From Streptosporangium subroseum (lineage in GTDB: Bacteria; Actinomycetota; Actinomycetes; Streptosporangiales; Streptosporangiaceae): a stretch of 64,000 nt of DNA. The notes beneath the pieces are model-generated. The model made no database searches. It saw only the letters and a list, made by a program, of their open reading frames with translations, and was not told the DNA's origin. The translations under genes were made by a program, and so were the position numbers. The DNA lies in contig NZ_FZOD01000044.1 in the NCBI RefSeq assembly GCF_900188345.1, positions 1-64,000 of the forward strand, given 5' to 3'. Of the stretch, positions 55,419 through 63,891 are shown piece by piece (positions within the stretch are counted from its first letter, which is position 1; the number at the start of each line of letters is the position of its first letter).

Positions 55419-55847
55419 TCATCGCTTCTCCCCGAGCTGTCCGGGAACCTTACCCTCGGGGTCGACGTAGAGCATGCGCAGTCGCATGAAGCCACGCGCC
55501 TCACCGATGGTCCAGCAGATCGTGCAGACGATGACGGTCAGACCGAACGCCCTCGGATTCCACACCGTGGCGTCCTGGAAGTACTCCAGGAGCACGGCCA
55601 GCACGAGGATCTTCGCGAAGAAGGTGCCCATCGCCGCGGCCATCATCATCGTGGGCGAGATCCGCGCCGCGTACGCGACGGCGGTCAGGCTGATGGTGAA
55701 GAAGGCCGCCACCACGAAGACTCCGATACCCGCGCCCAGCGCCCCCTTGGTTCCCGAGAGGAACGCGGCGACGATGACAGCGATCAGACCGACCAGGGCC
55801 GTGGGGATCGCAGCGGCCCTGAGAATTCGGAGATCGTTGTCCTGCAT
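55419..55847 (-). CDS. AtpI-like membrane protein
   Basis: A 142-residue protein begun at ATG 55847 with AGGAG 5 nt upstream. Four hydrophobic segments (about 15-33, 41-61, 73-93 and 103-118) and the position just before atpB fit the actinobacterial AtpI counterpart, an assembly or ion-uptake accessory of the synthase. The match is by topology and location. Confidence 0.8.
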   Translation of the reverse strand: MQDNDLRILRAAAIPTALVGLIAVIVAAFLSGTKGALGAGIGVFVVAAFFTISLTAVAYAARISPTMMMAAAMGTFFAKILVLAVLLEYFQDATVWNPRAFGLTVIVCTICWTIGEARGFMRLRMLYVDPEGKVPGQLGEKR

Positions 55848-55998
55848 CGGCGCTCCTGGTTCGGTTATCAAGCGAGCGATTGCTACCTTGCAAAGCTCAT
55901 CTGGTTGAGCCGTTGTTAGTGAAAGCTATCACAAGCTCCTGGAAGACCGCCTTTACCTGCCGTTTCAAGTAAACGATCATTGGGTTACCAGAAGGTGT

Positions 55999-57303
55999 TC
56001 AGCGCCGTGTCTCAGGGTTTGAGAAAGTCTGCCGGGGAGCGGTGAGCGACAGGTCGGGGAGCGCGGACAGCATCGCCGTGTCACCGTCGGCGGCGGCCGG
56101 CCTGGGACCCGGCGCCTCCGGGGGAAGCGGAGGAGACTGGGCCGGCACCGCGTCGTGACGCGAGCGACGCCCGGTGGTGTGCGCCCCGCCCCCGCCCCCG
56201 CCCCCGTTGGCCTCGCGGCGCGCACGCCAGCGCGGCAACGACATCATCACCAGCACGCCGACGGCCAGCAGCACGGTCAGCGGGAACAGGACGAGCGGGA
56301 CGCCCTCGATGGACAGCCCCACGACCGTGAAGGCGAACAGGAAGGTCCAGGTGTACATGATCAGGACGCTGCGCCGGTGCGAATGGCCGACGTCCAGGAG
56401 CCGGTGATGGAGATGGCCCCGGTCAGGGGCGAACGGCGACAGGCCGTTGGATGTGCGCCGGACCACCGCCATGATCAGGTCGAGCAGCGGCAGCACCAGG
56501 ATCGCGATCGGCACGATGAGAGGAAGGACCACCGGGAACCGGTTGATGTTGCTGGAGTCGAGCGGCGTCACGGTGATCATCGTGGACGCGAGCACCAGGC
56601 CGATCAGCATCGCGCCGGTGTCACCCATGAAGATCTTCGCCGGATGGAAGTTGTGGGGCAGGAAGCCCAGGCACATGCCGATGAGCACCGAGGTGATCAC
56701 GGCCGTGACGTTGATGCTGCTGTCCCCGTAGTCCTTGGACAGGGCGACGGAGTACGTCCACGTGGCCATCGCGGCGATGCCGACGATGCCGGCCGCCAGG
56801 CCGTCCAGTCCGTCGACGAAATTGACCGCGTTGATCATAACGATCACGATCAGAATCGTGATCAGAGGGCTGAGCGTGGAGTCCAGGATCACCGTCCCTC
56901 CGAGCGAGGAGGGCAGCGGAATCCATGGCAGATTGATCCCGAACGCGACCAGGATGCCGGCGGCGCCGATCTGTCCGGCGAGCTTGATAAGGGCGTCCAT
57001 GCCCCACCAGTCGTCCAGGAAGCCGGTCAGCGTGATCAGGCCGCCCGCGACGATCAGTGCGATCACGGTCTTGCCCTCGGCCAGCTTGCCTCCGGCGTAG
57101 GGCAGTTCGTTGGCGATCAGCAGGCCGGCCACGAGCCCGCCGTACATCGCCAGGCCACCGAGCCTCGGCGTGGGCGTGGTGTGCACGTCACGGTCACGGA
57201 CCTCGGGCATAGCACCGATGCGAATGGCGAAAACGCGGACCAGCGGGACCAGCAGATAGGTCATCGCCGCCGCCACCAGCGCCATAAGTAGATATTCGCG
57301 CAC
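55999..57303 (-). CDS. wecA: WecA/MraY-family undecaprenyl-phosphate sugar-1-phosphate transferase
   Basis: A 434-residue integral enzyme with about eleven helices. Family motifs: DVHTTPTPRLGG (40-51), NAVNFVDGLDGLAAG with the catalytic Asp cluster, FMGDTGAMLIG, and DRGHLHHRLLD (the His-rich loop of WecA/TagO/MraY). It transfers a sugar phosphate (GlcNAc in most) onto undecaprenyl phosphate to start wall polymer or galactan synthesis. The C-terminus (after about 370) is a long Gly/Pro-rich tail not seen in core enzymes. It follows glyA by 57 bp. Confidence 0.93.
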   Translation of the reverse strand: MREYLLMALVAAAMTYLLVPLVRVFAIRIGAMPEVRDRDVHTTPTPRLGGLAMYGGLVAGLLIANELPYAGGKLAEGKTVIALIVAGGLITLTGFLDDWWGMDALIKLAGQIGAAGILVAFGINLPWIPLPSSLGGTVILDSTLSPLITILIVIVMINAVNFVDGLDGLAAGIVGIAAMATWTYSVALSKDYGDSSINVTAVITSVLIGMCLGFLPHNFHPAKIFMGDTGAMLIGLVLASTMITVTPLDSSNINRFPVVLPLIVPIAILVLPLLDLIMAVVRRTSNGLSPFAPDRGHLHHRLLDVGHSHRRSVLIMYTWTFLFAFTVVGLSIEGVPLVLFPLTVLLAVGVLVMMSLPRWRARREANGGGGGGGAHTTGRRSRHDAVPAQSPPLPPEAPGPRPAAADGDTAMLSALPDLSLTAPRQTFSNPETRR

Positions 57304-57360
57304 GGACCTAGTTTCGCGGATAGTCCGGCCAACTGTGACCGGAAAACGACACAGAACAGC

Positions 57361-58626
57361 TCATAGTTCCCTGGGATATACCTGATAGGCCTGCGTCAGC
57401 GCCGTGACCCGCCTTCTTATCTCTCCAACAGTGTCCGGGCTGCGGATGACCTGCGCCACCATCGAGGCCACCTCTTTCATCTCCTCGGGTCCCATCCCCT
57501 GCGTCGTGACGGAGGGGGTGCCGACCCGGATTCCGGACGTCACCGTTGGAGGCTCCGGATCATACGGGATCACGTTGCGATTCAGTGTGATCCCCGCCGC
57601 GGAGCATCGCTGCTCGGCCACCGCGCCCGAGACCCCGGCGTCCCGCATATCGATCAACGCCAGATGGCTGTCCGTGCCCCCGGAGACGGGCCGCATGCCC
57701 TCGGCCGCCAGGGCGTCGGTCAGCACCCGGGCATTTTCCACCACCCGCCGCGCGTACTGTGCGAACTCCGGTTGGAGCGCCTCGCCGAACGCCACCGCCT
57801 TGGCCGCTATCGCATGCATGAGCGGACCGCCCTGGACGAACGGGAAAACCGCCCGGTCGATCCTGCCCGCCAGCTCCTGCGTGCACATGATGCCGCCGCC
57901 CCTCGGACCGCGGAGCGCCTTGTGCGTGGTGAAGGTCACCACGTCGGCGTACGGCACCGCGGACGGCAGGGCGCCTCCCGCCATCAGGCCGATGGTGTGC
58001 GCGACGTCGGCCAGCAGCCAGGCGCCCACCTCGTCGGCGATCCCCCTGAAGACCGTGAAGTCGATCTCGCGTGGGTATGCCGTGGCGCCACAAATGATCA
58101 TCTTGGGCTGGTGCCGCAGCGCCAGCTCCCTGACCTCGTCGTAGTCGATCAGCTCGGTGTCCCTGCGCACGCCGTACGCCACGACGTCGAACCATCGGCC
58201 GGAGAAGTTGACCCGGGATCCGTGAGTGAGGTGGCCGCCGTGCGGCAGCGCCATGGCCAGCACGGTGTCGCCCGGCTGGAGGAGGGCGGCGTACGCGGCG
58301 AGGTTGGCCGAGGCGCCGGAGTGGGGCTGCACGTTGACGTGGTCGGCGCCGAAGAGCTGCCGGGCCCGGTCGATCGCGAGCTGCTCGGCCCGGTCGACCA
58401 CCTCGCAGCCCGCGTAGTAACGCCTGCCGGGATATCCCTCGGCATACTTGTTGGTGAGCGTCGAGCCGAGCGCGGCGAGCACTGCGGGCGAGGCGAGGTT
58501 CTCGCTCGCGATGAGCTGGATGCCGCCGCGGAGCCGGTCCAGCTCATCGAGGAGAACACGCGCGATCTCCGGGTCCTGCCTCTGCAGGAGACCGAAATCG
58601 GGCCCGTAGTACGGCTCTGCGCCCAT
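57361..58626 (-). CDS. glyA: Serine hydroxymethyltransferase
   Basis: A 421-residue PLP enzyme, converting serine plus tetrahydrofolate to glycine and methylene-THF. The PLP lysine is Lys236 in [15 protein letters not shown]. The tetrahydrofolate region [15 protein letters not shown] and [11 protein letters not shown] are intact. DVAHTIGL replaces the commoner DMAHIAGL. Its place beside wecA is typical for a second SHMT of actinobacteria. It is slightly diverged, so a paralogue elsewhere is probable. Confidence 0.93.
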   Translation of the reverse strand: MGAEPYYGPDFGLLQRQDPEIARVLLDELDRLRGGIQLIASENLASPAVLAALGSTLTNKYAEGYPGRRYYAGCEVVDRAEQLAIDRARQLFGADHVNVQPHSGASANLAAYAALLQPGDTVLAMALPHGGHLTHGSRVNFSGRWFDVVAYGVRRDTELIDYDEVRELALRHQPKMIICGATAYPREIDFTVFRGIADEVGAWLLADVAHTIGLMAGGALPSAVPYADVVTFTTHKALRGPRGGGIMCTQELAGRIDRAVFPFVQGGPLMHAIAAKAVAFGEALQPEFAQYARRVVENARVLTDALAAEGMRPVSGGTDSHLALIDMRDAGVSGAVAEQRCSAAGITLNRNVIPYDPEPPTVTSGIRVGTPSVTTQGMGPEEMKEVASMVAQVIRSPDTVGEIRRRVTALTQAYQVYPREL

Positions 58627-58704
58627 GGCTCACATCCTGGGGATGACGACTCATCCCCACTGTAAGCCTGATCGGCCCCATTTTCCCACGTCAGACGCGC
58701 GTCG

Positions 58705-59085
58705 TCATGAGAATGCGTGCGGTGCCCCTGCGGCGGCGGGAATCCACCTGGGCGTGTCGGCGGCCTGATCGCTGATCGAGGTGAGAATCGCCTGCCGGTA
58801 GAGACCCAGACGGGTACGCCACGCGGTCATGTCCTCGACGTAGCGACCCGAGACAGGAGCGTCCCAGACGTCCCTGCTCCTGGCGAGCTGGTAGGCCTTG
58901 TCCAGGGAGGCGGTCAGCGTGTCGAGCACGGGGATCACCTGTCTCCACATCATGACCAGCCGCTGGTAGTCGGGGTTGAACTCCCATGCCATGGCGGTAT
59001 CCGGAGACGGCAGCCCGAGACCTCCCGAGACCGGTGGGGTCTCCCCCGGCTGCAGCGGCTGCGGTGCGGGTGGATCCACGAACAT
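58705..59085 (-). CDS. Small partner protein of WXG-like repeat protein (hypothetical)
   Basis: A 126-residue product begun at ATG 59085 with GAGGAG 6 nt upstream. Residues 1-25 are Pro-rich (FVDPPAPQPLQPGETPP). The rest is helical, with WEFNPDYQRLVMMWRQVIPV and a W-rich pair (SRDVWDAPVSGRYVEDMTAW). An open frame without a good start continues upstream through a 24-bp repeat (EAGNEADN coding). Co-location with the WXG-like gene suggests a joint role in a type VII-like system, which is inference. Confidence 0.65.
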   Translation of the reverse strand: MFVDPPAPQPLQPGETPPVSGGLGLPSPDTAMAWEFNPDYQRLVMMWRQVIPVLDTLTASLDKAYQLARSRDVWDAPVSGRYVEDMTAWRTRLGLYRQAILTSISDQAADTPRWIPAAAGAPHAFS

Positions 59086-59149
59086 CACAGGCTCCTCACG
59101 CTCACTGTCCGCCTCATTGCCGGCCTCGTTGTCCGCCTCGTTGCCGGCC
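59086..59149. repeat. 24-bp acidic-coding repeat between the WXG-like gene and its partner
   Basis: On the minus strand the units gaggccggcaacgaggcgga and gaggccggcaatgaggcgga recur with 24-bp period. In the frame of the downstream gene they encode EAGNEADN repeats and stay open into the preceding gene's 3' part, although no start codon fits. A fused or longer ancestral reading frame is possible. Confidence 0.55.
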
Positions 59150-61894
59150 TCACTGCCCGCCGCCGAGTGGCGGGATCGACCGCAGTGGATCACCCGGATC
59201 CACATCGTCCGCCGGGCCGTCGGGAGCGATGTCCCTGGGCACCCAGGCGCCCTCACCCCACGTCTCGCCGTCTGGCACCTGCACGCCCGGCATGTCCAGC
59301 GGCTCGATCTCACTGACATTGTCGACGAGCGTCCTCAGCGCGTCCATGTCCAGCGGGCCCGCTTCGGCCGAGACGACGTCGCTGCCGTCGTTCGCCCACT
59401 GCTCAACCGACCCCCCGCCCCCGGTCTCTCCGCCGCCGACCTGCACGCCCGGCATGTCCAGCGGTTCGACATCGCTGACATTGTCGACGAGCGTCCTGAA
59501 CGCCTCCACGTTCAGCGGGTCGGCTTTGGCCGAGACGACATCGCTGCCGTCGTTCGCCCACTGCGCGACCGACCCCTCGCCCCCCGACCCGACGGCCTGC
59601 GCCGGAACATCCCCCGGAGCCGCCCCCGCGGCCTGCGTCCCGATGTCCCCGGGAGCGGCCGTTCCCATCAACTGCGTCCCGGCATCCACGGAAACGGCCG
59701 TACCGATCGACTGAGCCGGGGCATCCCCTGCCGGCTGCGGTCCGGCATCCACAGAGATGGCCGTACCGATCGACTGAGCCGGAACATCCCCCGGAGCCGC
59801 CCCTACCTGCTGCGTCCCGGGATCCACGGAAACGGCCGTACCGATCGACTGGGCCGGCGCGCCCCCCGGAGCCGTCCCGATCGACGGTGTCCCGGTGTCA
59901 CCGGGGGCGGCCGTTCCGATCGACTGCGTCGGGGCACCCCCCGGAGCCGCACCTGCCGACTGCGTGCCCACGTCCCCGCCGGTGTCCGGCGGCTGGACCG
60001 TCTGGCCGGGGGCCGGCTCGGCGGTGTCGAGGAGGGGGTAGTCGGGCTTCGCGGAAGCCAGCGGTTCGTTCGGTTCGACCCAGCCGGGTTGGCCCCCGAT
60101 GTCGGAGACGCCGTCGACTCCGGGCATCTCCAGCGGCGGGATGTCCTCGATGTTCTTCAGCAGCTCGCTGACCTCATCCGCCGTGGGCGAGTCGAGCGGG
60201 ATCTGCAGCACCTTCACCCCGTCGACCTCCACGACCCTCGCTTTCAGGTCGCCGCTCTGGTCGATGTCGTCGGGATGGTCCTTCTGCGCGGTGTCCAAGA
60301 TGTCGGTGCCAGACGTGCCGCCGTTCTCCCTGGGCGAGCGCTCGTCGCCCTTGGAGCCGGTATCGCCCTTGCCGTCGGGGTCGTTCGCGGGAGCATCGGT
60401 CGGGGTGTCTCCGGTGCCCGGCGACGGGTTGTCGACCTGGTCGACCTGCGTCCGCCCGTCGTCCGCCCTCGGCTGCTCCTGCGGGGCATCGGGACTCGGC
60501 GCCGGGGTATCCCGAGGCGCGGTGTCGACAGGTTGCCCGTCACCCTGAGAACCCTCTCCCGGCCCCGGAACCGGTCCTGGAGCCGCTCCACCCTGGGGAC
60601 CTTCGCCCGGCCCCGGAACCGGTCCTGGAGCCGCTCCACCTTGGGGACCTTCGCCCGGCGCCGGAGCCGTCCCGCCCTGGGGACCCTCTCCCGGCCCCGG
60701 AACCGCTCCACCCTGCGGGTCCTCTCCCGGCCCCGGAACCGCCGGCTCCAGATCCTCAACCCGCGGAGCCGGAGGCTGCGCCTCGTCCGTCCTCGGCTGC
60801 TCCTGCCCGGCATCGGGGCTCGGCGTCTCCCGAGGCGCGGTGTCGACAGGTTGCCCGTCACCCTGCGAACTCTCATCCGGCCTCGGAAGCACCGGCTCCG
60901 AATCCTCGTCCCGCGGAGCCGGAGGCTGCACGTCGTCCGCCCTCGGCTCCTCCTGCGCGGCCTCAGGGCTCGGCGTCTCCGGCGTCACGATCTCCTTGGG
61001 CTCGTCTCCCTCGCGTGGGGAGATCTCGTCGCCCTTGGAACCGGTCTCCGGCTTGGGATCGTCGGTTTGAGAAGGCGCCTTCGAGTCATCCCGAGAATCG
61101 GTTCGAGGGGACTCCTTCGCCTCGTCCCGTGGAGAGGACTCGTCCTTGGAACCGGTCTCGGGTTTTGCGTCGTCGCCCTTGGGGGCGTCCGATCGGGGCT
61201 GATCCTTGGGGTCGTCGGTGTGAGAAGGCGCCTTCGAGTCGTCTCGCGGATCGGTTCGGGAGGGCTCCTTCGTGTCATCCCGTGGAGAGGACTCGTCGCC
61301 CTTGGAACCGGTCTCGGATTTCGCATCATCGCCCCTGGGGGCGTCCGCTCTGGGCTGATCCTTGGGATCGTCGCGCGACCCGGATTTCGCGTCGTCGCCC
61401 TTGGGCGTGTCCGATGTGGACTGATCCTTGGAACCGGTCTCCGATTTCGCATCGTCACCCTTGGAACCGGCCTCGGATTTCGCGTCATCGCCCTTGGGGG
61501 CACCCGCCCTGGGCTGGTCCTTGGCATCGTCGCGTGGCACGGTCTCGGCCGACTGGTCGCCGACGCGGGGCTTGTCGTCACCGCCCTGGGACCCGGTCTC
61601 GGTCTTGGGTGAATCGGATCCCGCGTCTCCGGCCTTCGGTGCCCCGGGAGGGGCCCCGGTCTCCTGCTTGACCTTTTTCTCCAGCAACTCCACGCGGGTG
61701 GAGACGTCACGGACCATTTTTTCGCAGTCGTCGGCGATCTGGGCCGGGTGGTGAGTGGACAGCGCGGGCAGGCCGGCGCCACGCATCAGGTGGTTGACCC
61801 GGTCCTCGGCGGTCCGCATCCGCACCGCGGCTTGTTGCACCTCGGACAGCAGGTCACGGACCAGCTTGGGGTCCATTCCTTCGAACTTGCCCAT
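59150..61894 (-). CDS. Large WXG-like, low-complexity repeat protein
   Basis: A 914-residue product begun at ATG 61894 with GGGAGA 6 nt upstream. Residues 1-75 form two amphipathic helices (DPKLVRDLLSEVQQAAVRMR and ADDCEKMVRDVSTRVELLEK) resembling ESX/WXG-type or DUF-type secretion adaptors. Residues 80-420 are Asp/Lys/Gly/Ser- and Pro/Glu-rich repeats (SETGSKGDDAK, PGPGEGPQGG). From about 560 come 'LEMPGVDG/LDMPGVQV' modules; the last two share about 54-residue repeats (QWANDGSDVVSAEAGPLDMD). No transmembrane helix or signal peptide is visible. Function is unknown; a secreted or wall-spanning role is inference. Confidence 0.8.
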   Translation of the reverse strand: MGKFEGMDPKLVRDLLSEVQQAAVRMRTAEDRVNHLMRGAGLPALSTHHPAQIADDCEKMVRDVSTRVELLEKKVKQETGAPPGAPKAGDAGSDSPKTETGSQGGDDKPRVGDQSAETVPRDDAKDQPRAGAPKGDDAKSEAGSKGDDAKSETGSKDQSTSDTPKGDDAKSGSRDDPKDQPRADAPRGDDAKSETGSKGDESSPRDDTKEPSRTDPRDDSKAPSHTDDPKDQPRSDAPKGDDAKPETGSKDESSPRDEAKESPRTDSRDDSKAPSQTDDPKPETGSKGDEISPREGDEPKEIVTPETPSPEAAQEEPRADDVQPPAPRDEDSEPVLPRPDESSQGDGQPVDTAPRETPSPDAGQEQPRTDEAQPPAPRVEDLEPAVPGPGEDPQGGAVPGPGEGPQGGTAPAPGEGPQGGAAPGPVPGPGEGPQGGAAPGPVPGPGEGSQGDGQPVDTAPRDTPAPSPDAPQEQPRADDGRTQVDQVDNPSPGTGDTPTDAPANDPDGKGDTGSKGDERSPRENGGTSGTDILDTAQKDHPDDIDQSGDLKARVVEVDGVKVLQIPLDSPTADEVSELLKNIEDIPPLEMPGVDGVSDIGGQPGWVEPNEPLASAKPDYPLLDTAEPAPGQTVQPPDTGGDVGTQSAGAAPGGAPTQSIGTAAPGDTGTPSIGTAPGGAPAQSIGTAVSVDPGTQQVGAAPGDVPAQSIGTAISVDAGPQPAGDAPAQSIGTAVSVDAGTQLMGTAAPGDIGTQAAGAAPGDVPAQAVGSGGEGSVAQWANDGSDVVSAKADPLNVEAFRTLVDNVSDVEPLDMPGVQVGGGETGGGGSVEQWANDGSDVVSAEAGPLDMDALRTLVDNVSEIEPLDMPGVQVPDGETWGEGAWVPRDIAPDGPADDVDPGDPLRSIPPLGGGQ
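59262..59585 (-). repeat. Two 162-bp coding repeats (54-residue modules)
   Basis: Two copies at about 59262-59423 and 59424-59585 encode QWANDGSDVVSA, a variable stretch, LRTLVDNVSEIEPLDMPGVQ and a Gly-rich tail. A more distant copy (LLKNIEDIPPLEMPGVDG) lies near 60098-60200. The DNA is similar enough to suggest recent tandem duplication. Confidence 0.8.
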
Positions 61895-61998
61895 GGACGT
61901 CTCCCGGAGGGTGTCGGCCCACTTCACGGTACCGGGGAGAACGCCGCGCGTCACGGTGATAATCAGACGGCATGGATCACGGGCACAGGCCGGGCGGC

Positions 61999-62020
61999 GC
62001 TCGGCGGCGCGCCGCCGAGC
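61999..62020. terminator. 22-bp perfect palindrome after tsaC
   Basis: GCTCGGCGGCG and its complement form a perfect 22-bp palindrome, about 105 bp past the tsaC stop on the minus strand and 105 bp upstream of the WXG-like start. Direct repeats (cacggccggcgtcccg and tacggccggcgtcccg) follow at 62023 and 62063. The set probably ends the prfA-prmC-tsaC transcript. Confidence 0.55.
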
Positions 62021-62124
62021 GTCACGGCCGGCGTCCCGCGCCGATCCTGCCGACCAGGCGTTACGGCCGGCGTCCCGGGCCGGTCCCGCCGGCCGAACGC
62101 CGGCGTGGAGCGCCCGGGTCTACG

Positions 62125-62790
62125 TCACCCGTCGGACTCGGATCCGCCGTCGGTGGCGACGTAACCGATCACGCCACGCAGCTTCTCCACCGAGATGGCC
62201 CCGCGGCGTAGCAGCCGGGGCACCGCCGTGGTCAGGTCGAGGATCGTGGACGGGGTGTTGTCGTCACACGGGCCGCCGTCGAGATAGATCGAGACCGAGT
62301 CGCCCAGCTGCTTCTCCGCGTCACCGGCCGTGGTCGCGGCCGGGGCGCCGGACCGGTTGGCGCTGGAGACCGCCATCGGGCCGGTCTCCTTGAGCAGGTC
62401 GAGGGCGACCGAGTGCAGTGGCATCCGGAGGGCGACGGTGCCCTTGCTGTCGCCCAGGTCCCACGACAGCGACCGGTTCACGCGGCAGATCAGCGTGAGC
62501 GGGCCGGGCCAGAAGGCGTCGATGAGATCCTGGCCGTACGGGCCGAGGTTCTCCACGAGGGCGTTGGCGGCCCGCACGGTCCCGACCAGCACGGGCACCG
62601 GCATGTCCCGGCCACGTCCCTTGGCCTCCAGCAGCGAGGCGACCGCCGCCGGGGTGAAGGCGTCCGCTCCGATGCCGTAGACGGTGTCGGTCGGGAGCAC
62701 CACGAGCTCGCCCCGCCGTACGGCTGACGCGGCGTCGGTCAGACCTGCGGCTCGCTGCTCGGGGTCTGTGCAGTCATAACTACGGCTCAC
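62125..62790 (-). CDS. tsaC: L-threonylcarbamoyladenylate synthase (Sua5/YciO/YrdC)
   Basis: A 221-residue enzyme making threonylcarbamoyl-AMP for tRNA t6A37. The start is GTG 62790 with GGAGG 4 nt upstream. Motifs: VVLPTDTVYGIGADAF (31-46), KGRGRDMPVPVLVG (about 64-77) and MAVSSANRSGAPAA (the SxN site). The C-terminus (VEKLRGVIGYVATDGG) is usual for the short TsaC form. It belongs to the classical prfA-prmC-tsaC run. Confidence 0.95.
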   Translation of the reverse strand: MSRSYDCTDPEQRAAGLTDAASAVRRGELVVLPTDTVYGIGADAFTPAAVASLLEAKGRGRDMPVPVLVGTVRAANALVENLGPYGQDLIDAFWPGPLTLICRVNRSLSWDLGDSKGTVALRMPLHSVALDLLKETGPMAVSSANRSGAPAATTAGDAEKQLGDSVSIYLDGGPCDDNTPSTILDLTTAVPRLLRRGAISVEKLRGVIGYVATDGGSESDG

Positions 62791-62793
62791 TTT

Positions 62794-63015
62794 GCCTCCT
62801 CGCCTAAAGGCTCGCCATCAGTGAGCCTAGGGCTGCTGTGTTTACTGGTTCACTCGCTACGCTCACTCGCGCGCCTCCTCGCCTAAAGGCTCGTCATCAG
62901 TGAGCCTAGGGCTGCTGTGTTTACTGGTCCGCTCATCTCGCGCGCCTCCTCGCCTGAAGGCTCGCCGTCAGTGAGCCAAGGGCTGCGGTGTCCACCGGCT
63001 CACTACGGTCACTCA
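62794..63015. repeat. Three ~75-bp tandem repeats upstream of tsaC
   Basis: Units begin at 62794, 62873 and 62944 (spacing 79 and 71 bp), with a degenerate third and a partial upstream start at about 63000. Read on the minus strand each has a hairpin (CCTAGGCTC pairing with GAGCCTTTAGG) followed by GGCGAGGAGGC. The unit next to tsaC supplies the ribosome site of that gene, and GTGAG(C)CGTAG resembles its first codons. Confidence 0.85.
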
Positions 63016-63027
63016 CGTCGTGCCATC

Positions 63028-63882
63028 CTATTCCTGGCCAAAACGGGCGGTGACGAAGCGGTCCCTGCGGGTGAGGTCCTGGCGGCTGCGGACGTCGCGC
63101 CATCCGTTGTCCTCGGAGAAGATCAGATAGACCGGGGTGCCCTGCTGGTCGGCGTGCTCCACGGCGACGAACCCACCGGGGCGGAGCAGCCGCCTGGCGG
63201 TCCGTTCGACCGCCCTGACCTCGTCGAGGCCGTCGCTGCCCGAGCCGTACAGAGCACGGTGCGGGTCGTAGTCACGGACCTCGGGGTCGCGGGGAATGGC
63301 GCCCGGCGGGATGTAGGGCGGGTTGGAGATCACCAGGTCGGCCTGGCCGTTGAGCTCGGACAGAGCGTCGGCCAGATCCTCGGGATGCAGGTGGACGCGG
63401 CCCTGACCGTGCTCCAGGATGTTGCGTTTGGCCCAGCGGTAGGCGTCCGGATCGACCTCGACCGCGTGCACCGTGGCCAGGGCGACCTCCTGGGCGATGG
63501 ACAGCGCGATGGCGCCGGAACCGGTGCCGAGATCTACGACCACCGGCGAGGCGACGTCCATCTCCCGCAGCCGCTCGATGGCCCAACCGGCCACGACCTC
63601 GGTCTCCGGGCGCGGCACAAAAACGCCCGGCCCGACCTCCAGGGACAGGTAGCGGAAGTACGCCCGCCCGGTGATGTGCTGCAACGGCTCGCGGGACTCC
63701 CGCCGGGCGACGCCCTCCCAGAACAGCGCGTCGAAGTCCGAGTCCTTCACCATGTGCAGCTCACTGCGCCGCACACCGTGAACGCACGCGGCGATCTCCT
63801 CGGCGTCGGTGCGCGGCGACGGCACACCTGCCTCGGCGAGCCGGGCGGTGGCGAGGGCGATCTCGTCCAGCAGAAAGGTCAT
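63028..63882 (-). CDS. prmC: Release-factor glutamine methyltransferase
   Basis: A 284-residue SAM-dependent enzyme that N5-methylates Gln of the GGQ motif in RF1/RF2. The SAM loop is DLGTGSGAIA (117-126) and the catalytic NPPY lies at 187-190 (ISNPPYIPPGAI). The N-terminal helical domain (DAEEIAACVHG, PLQHITGRAYF) is complete. It starts 10 bp after the prfA stop, so they are co-transcribed. Confidence 0.96.
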   Translation of the reverse strand: MTFLLDEIALATARLAEAGVPSPRTDAEEIAACVHGVRRSELHMVKDSDFDALFWEGVARRESREPLQHITGRAYFRYLSLEVGPGVFVPRPETEVVAGWAIERLREMDVASPVVVDLGTGSGAIALSIAQEVALATVHAVEVDPDAYRWAKRNILEHGQGRVHLHPEDLADALSELNGQADLVISNPPYIPPGAIPRDPEVRDYDPHRALYGSGSDGLDEVRAVERTARRLLRPGGFVAVEHADQQGTPVYLIFSEDNGWRDVRSRQDLTRRDRFVTARFGQE

Positions 63883-63891
63883 GGGCGCGTT

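Noticed and set aside
55126-55998. Riboswitch or attenuator before the ATP synthase operon
   Set aside because: I found no convincing conserved aptamer or strong stem-loop in the gaps.
58976-61612. 878-codon plus-strand frame opposite the WXG-like gene
   Set aside because: Composed of Arg/Leu/Pro repeats that mirror the minus-strand coding repeats, with no family resemblance and no good start.
62794-63015. CRISPR array interpretation of the three repeats upstream of tsaC
   Set aside because: Only three long units (71-79 bp), no distinct spacers between short repeats and no cas genes; the units carry a ribosome site and hairpin instead.
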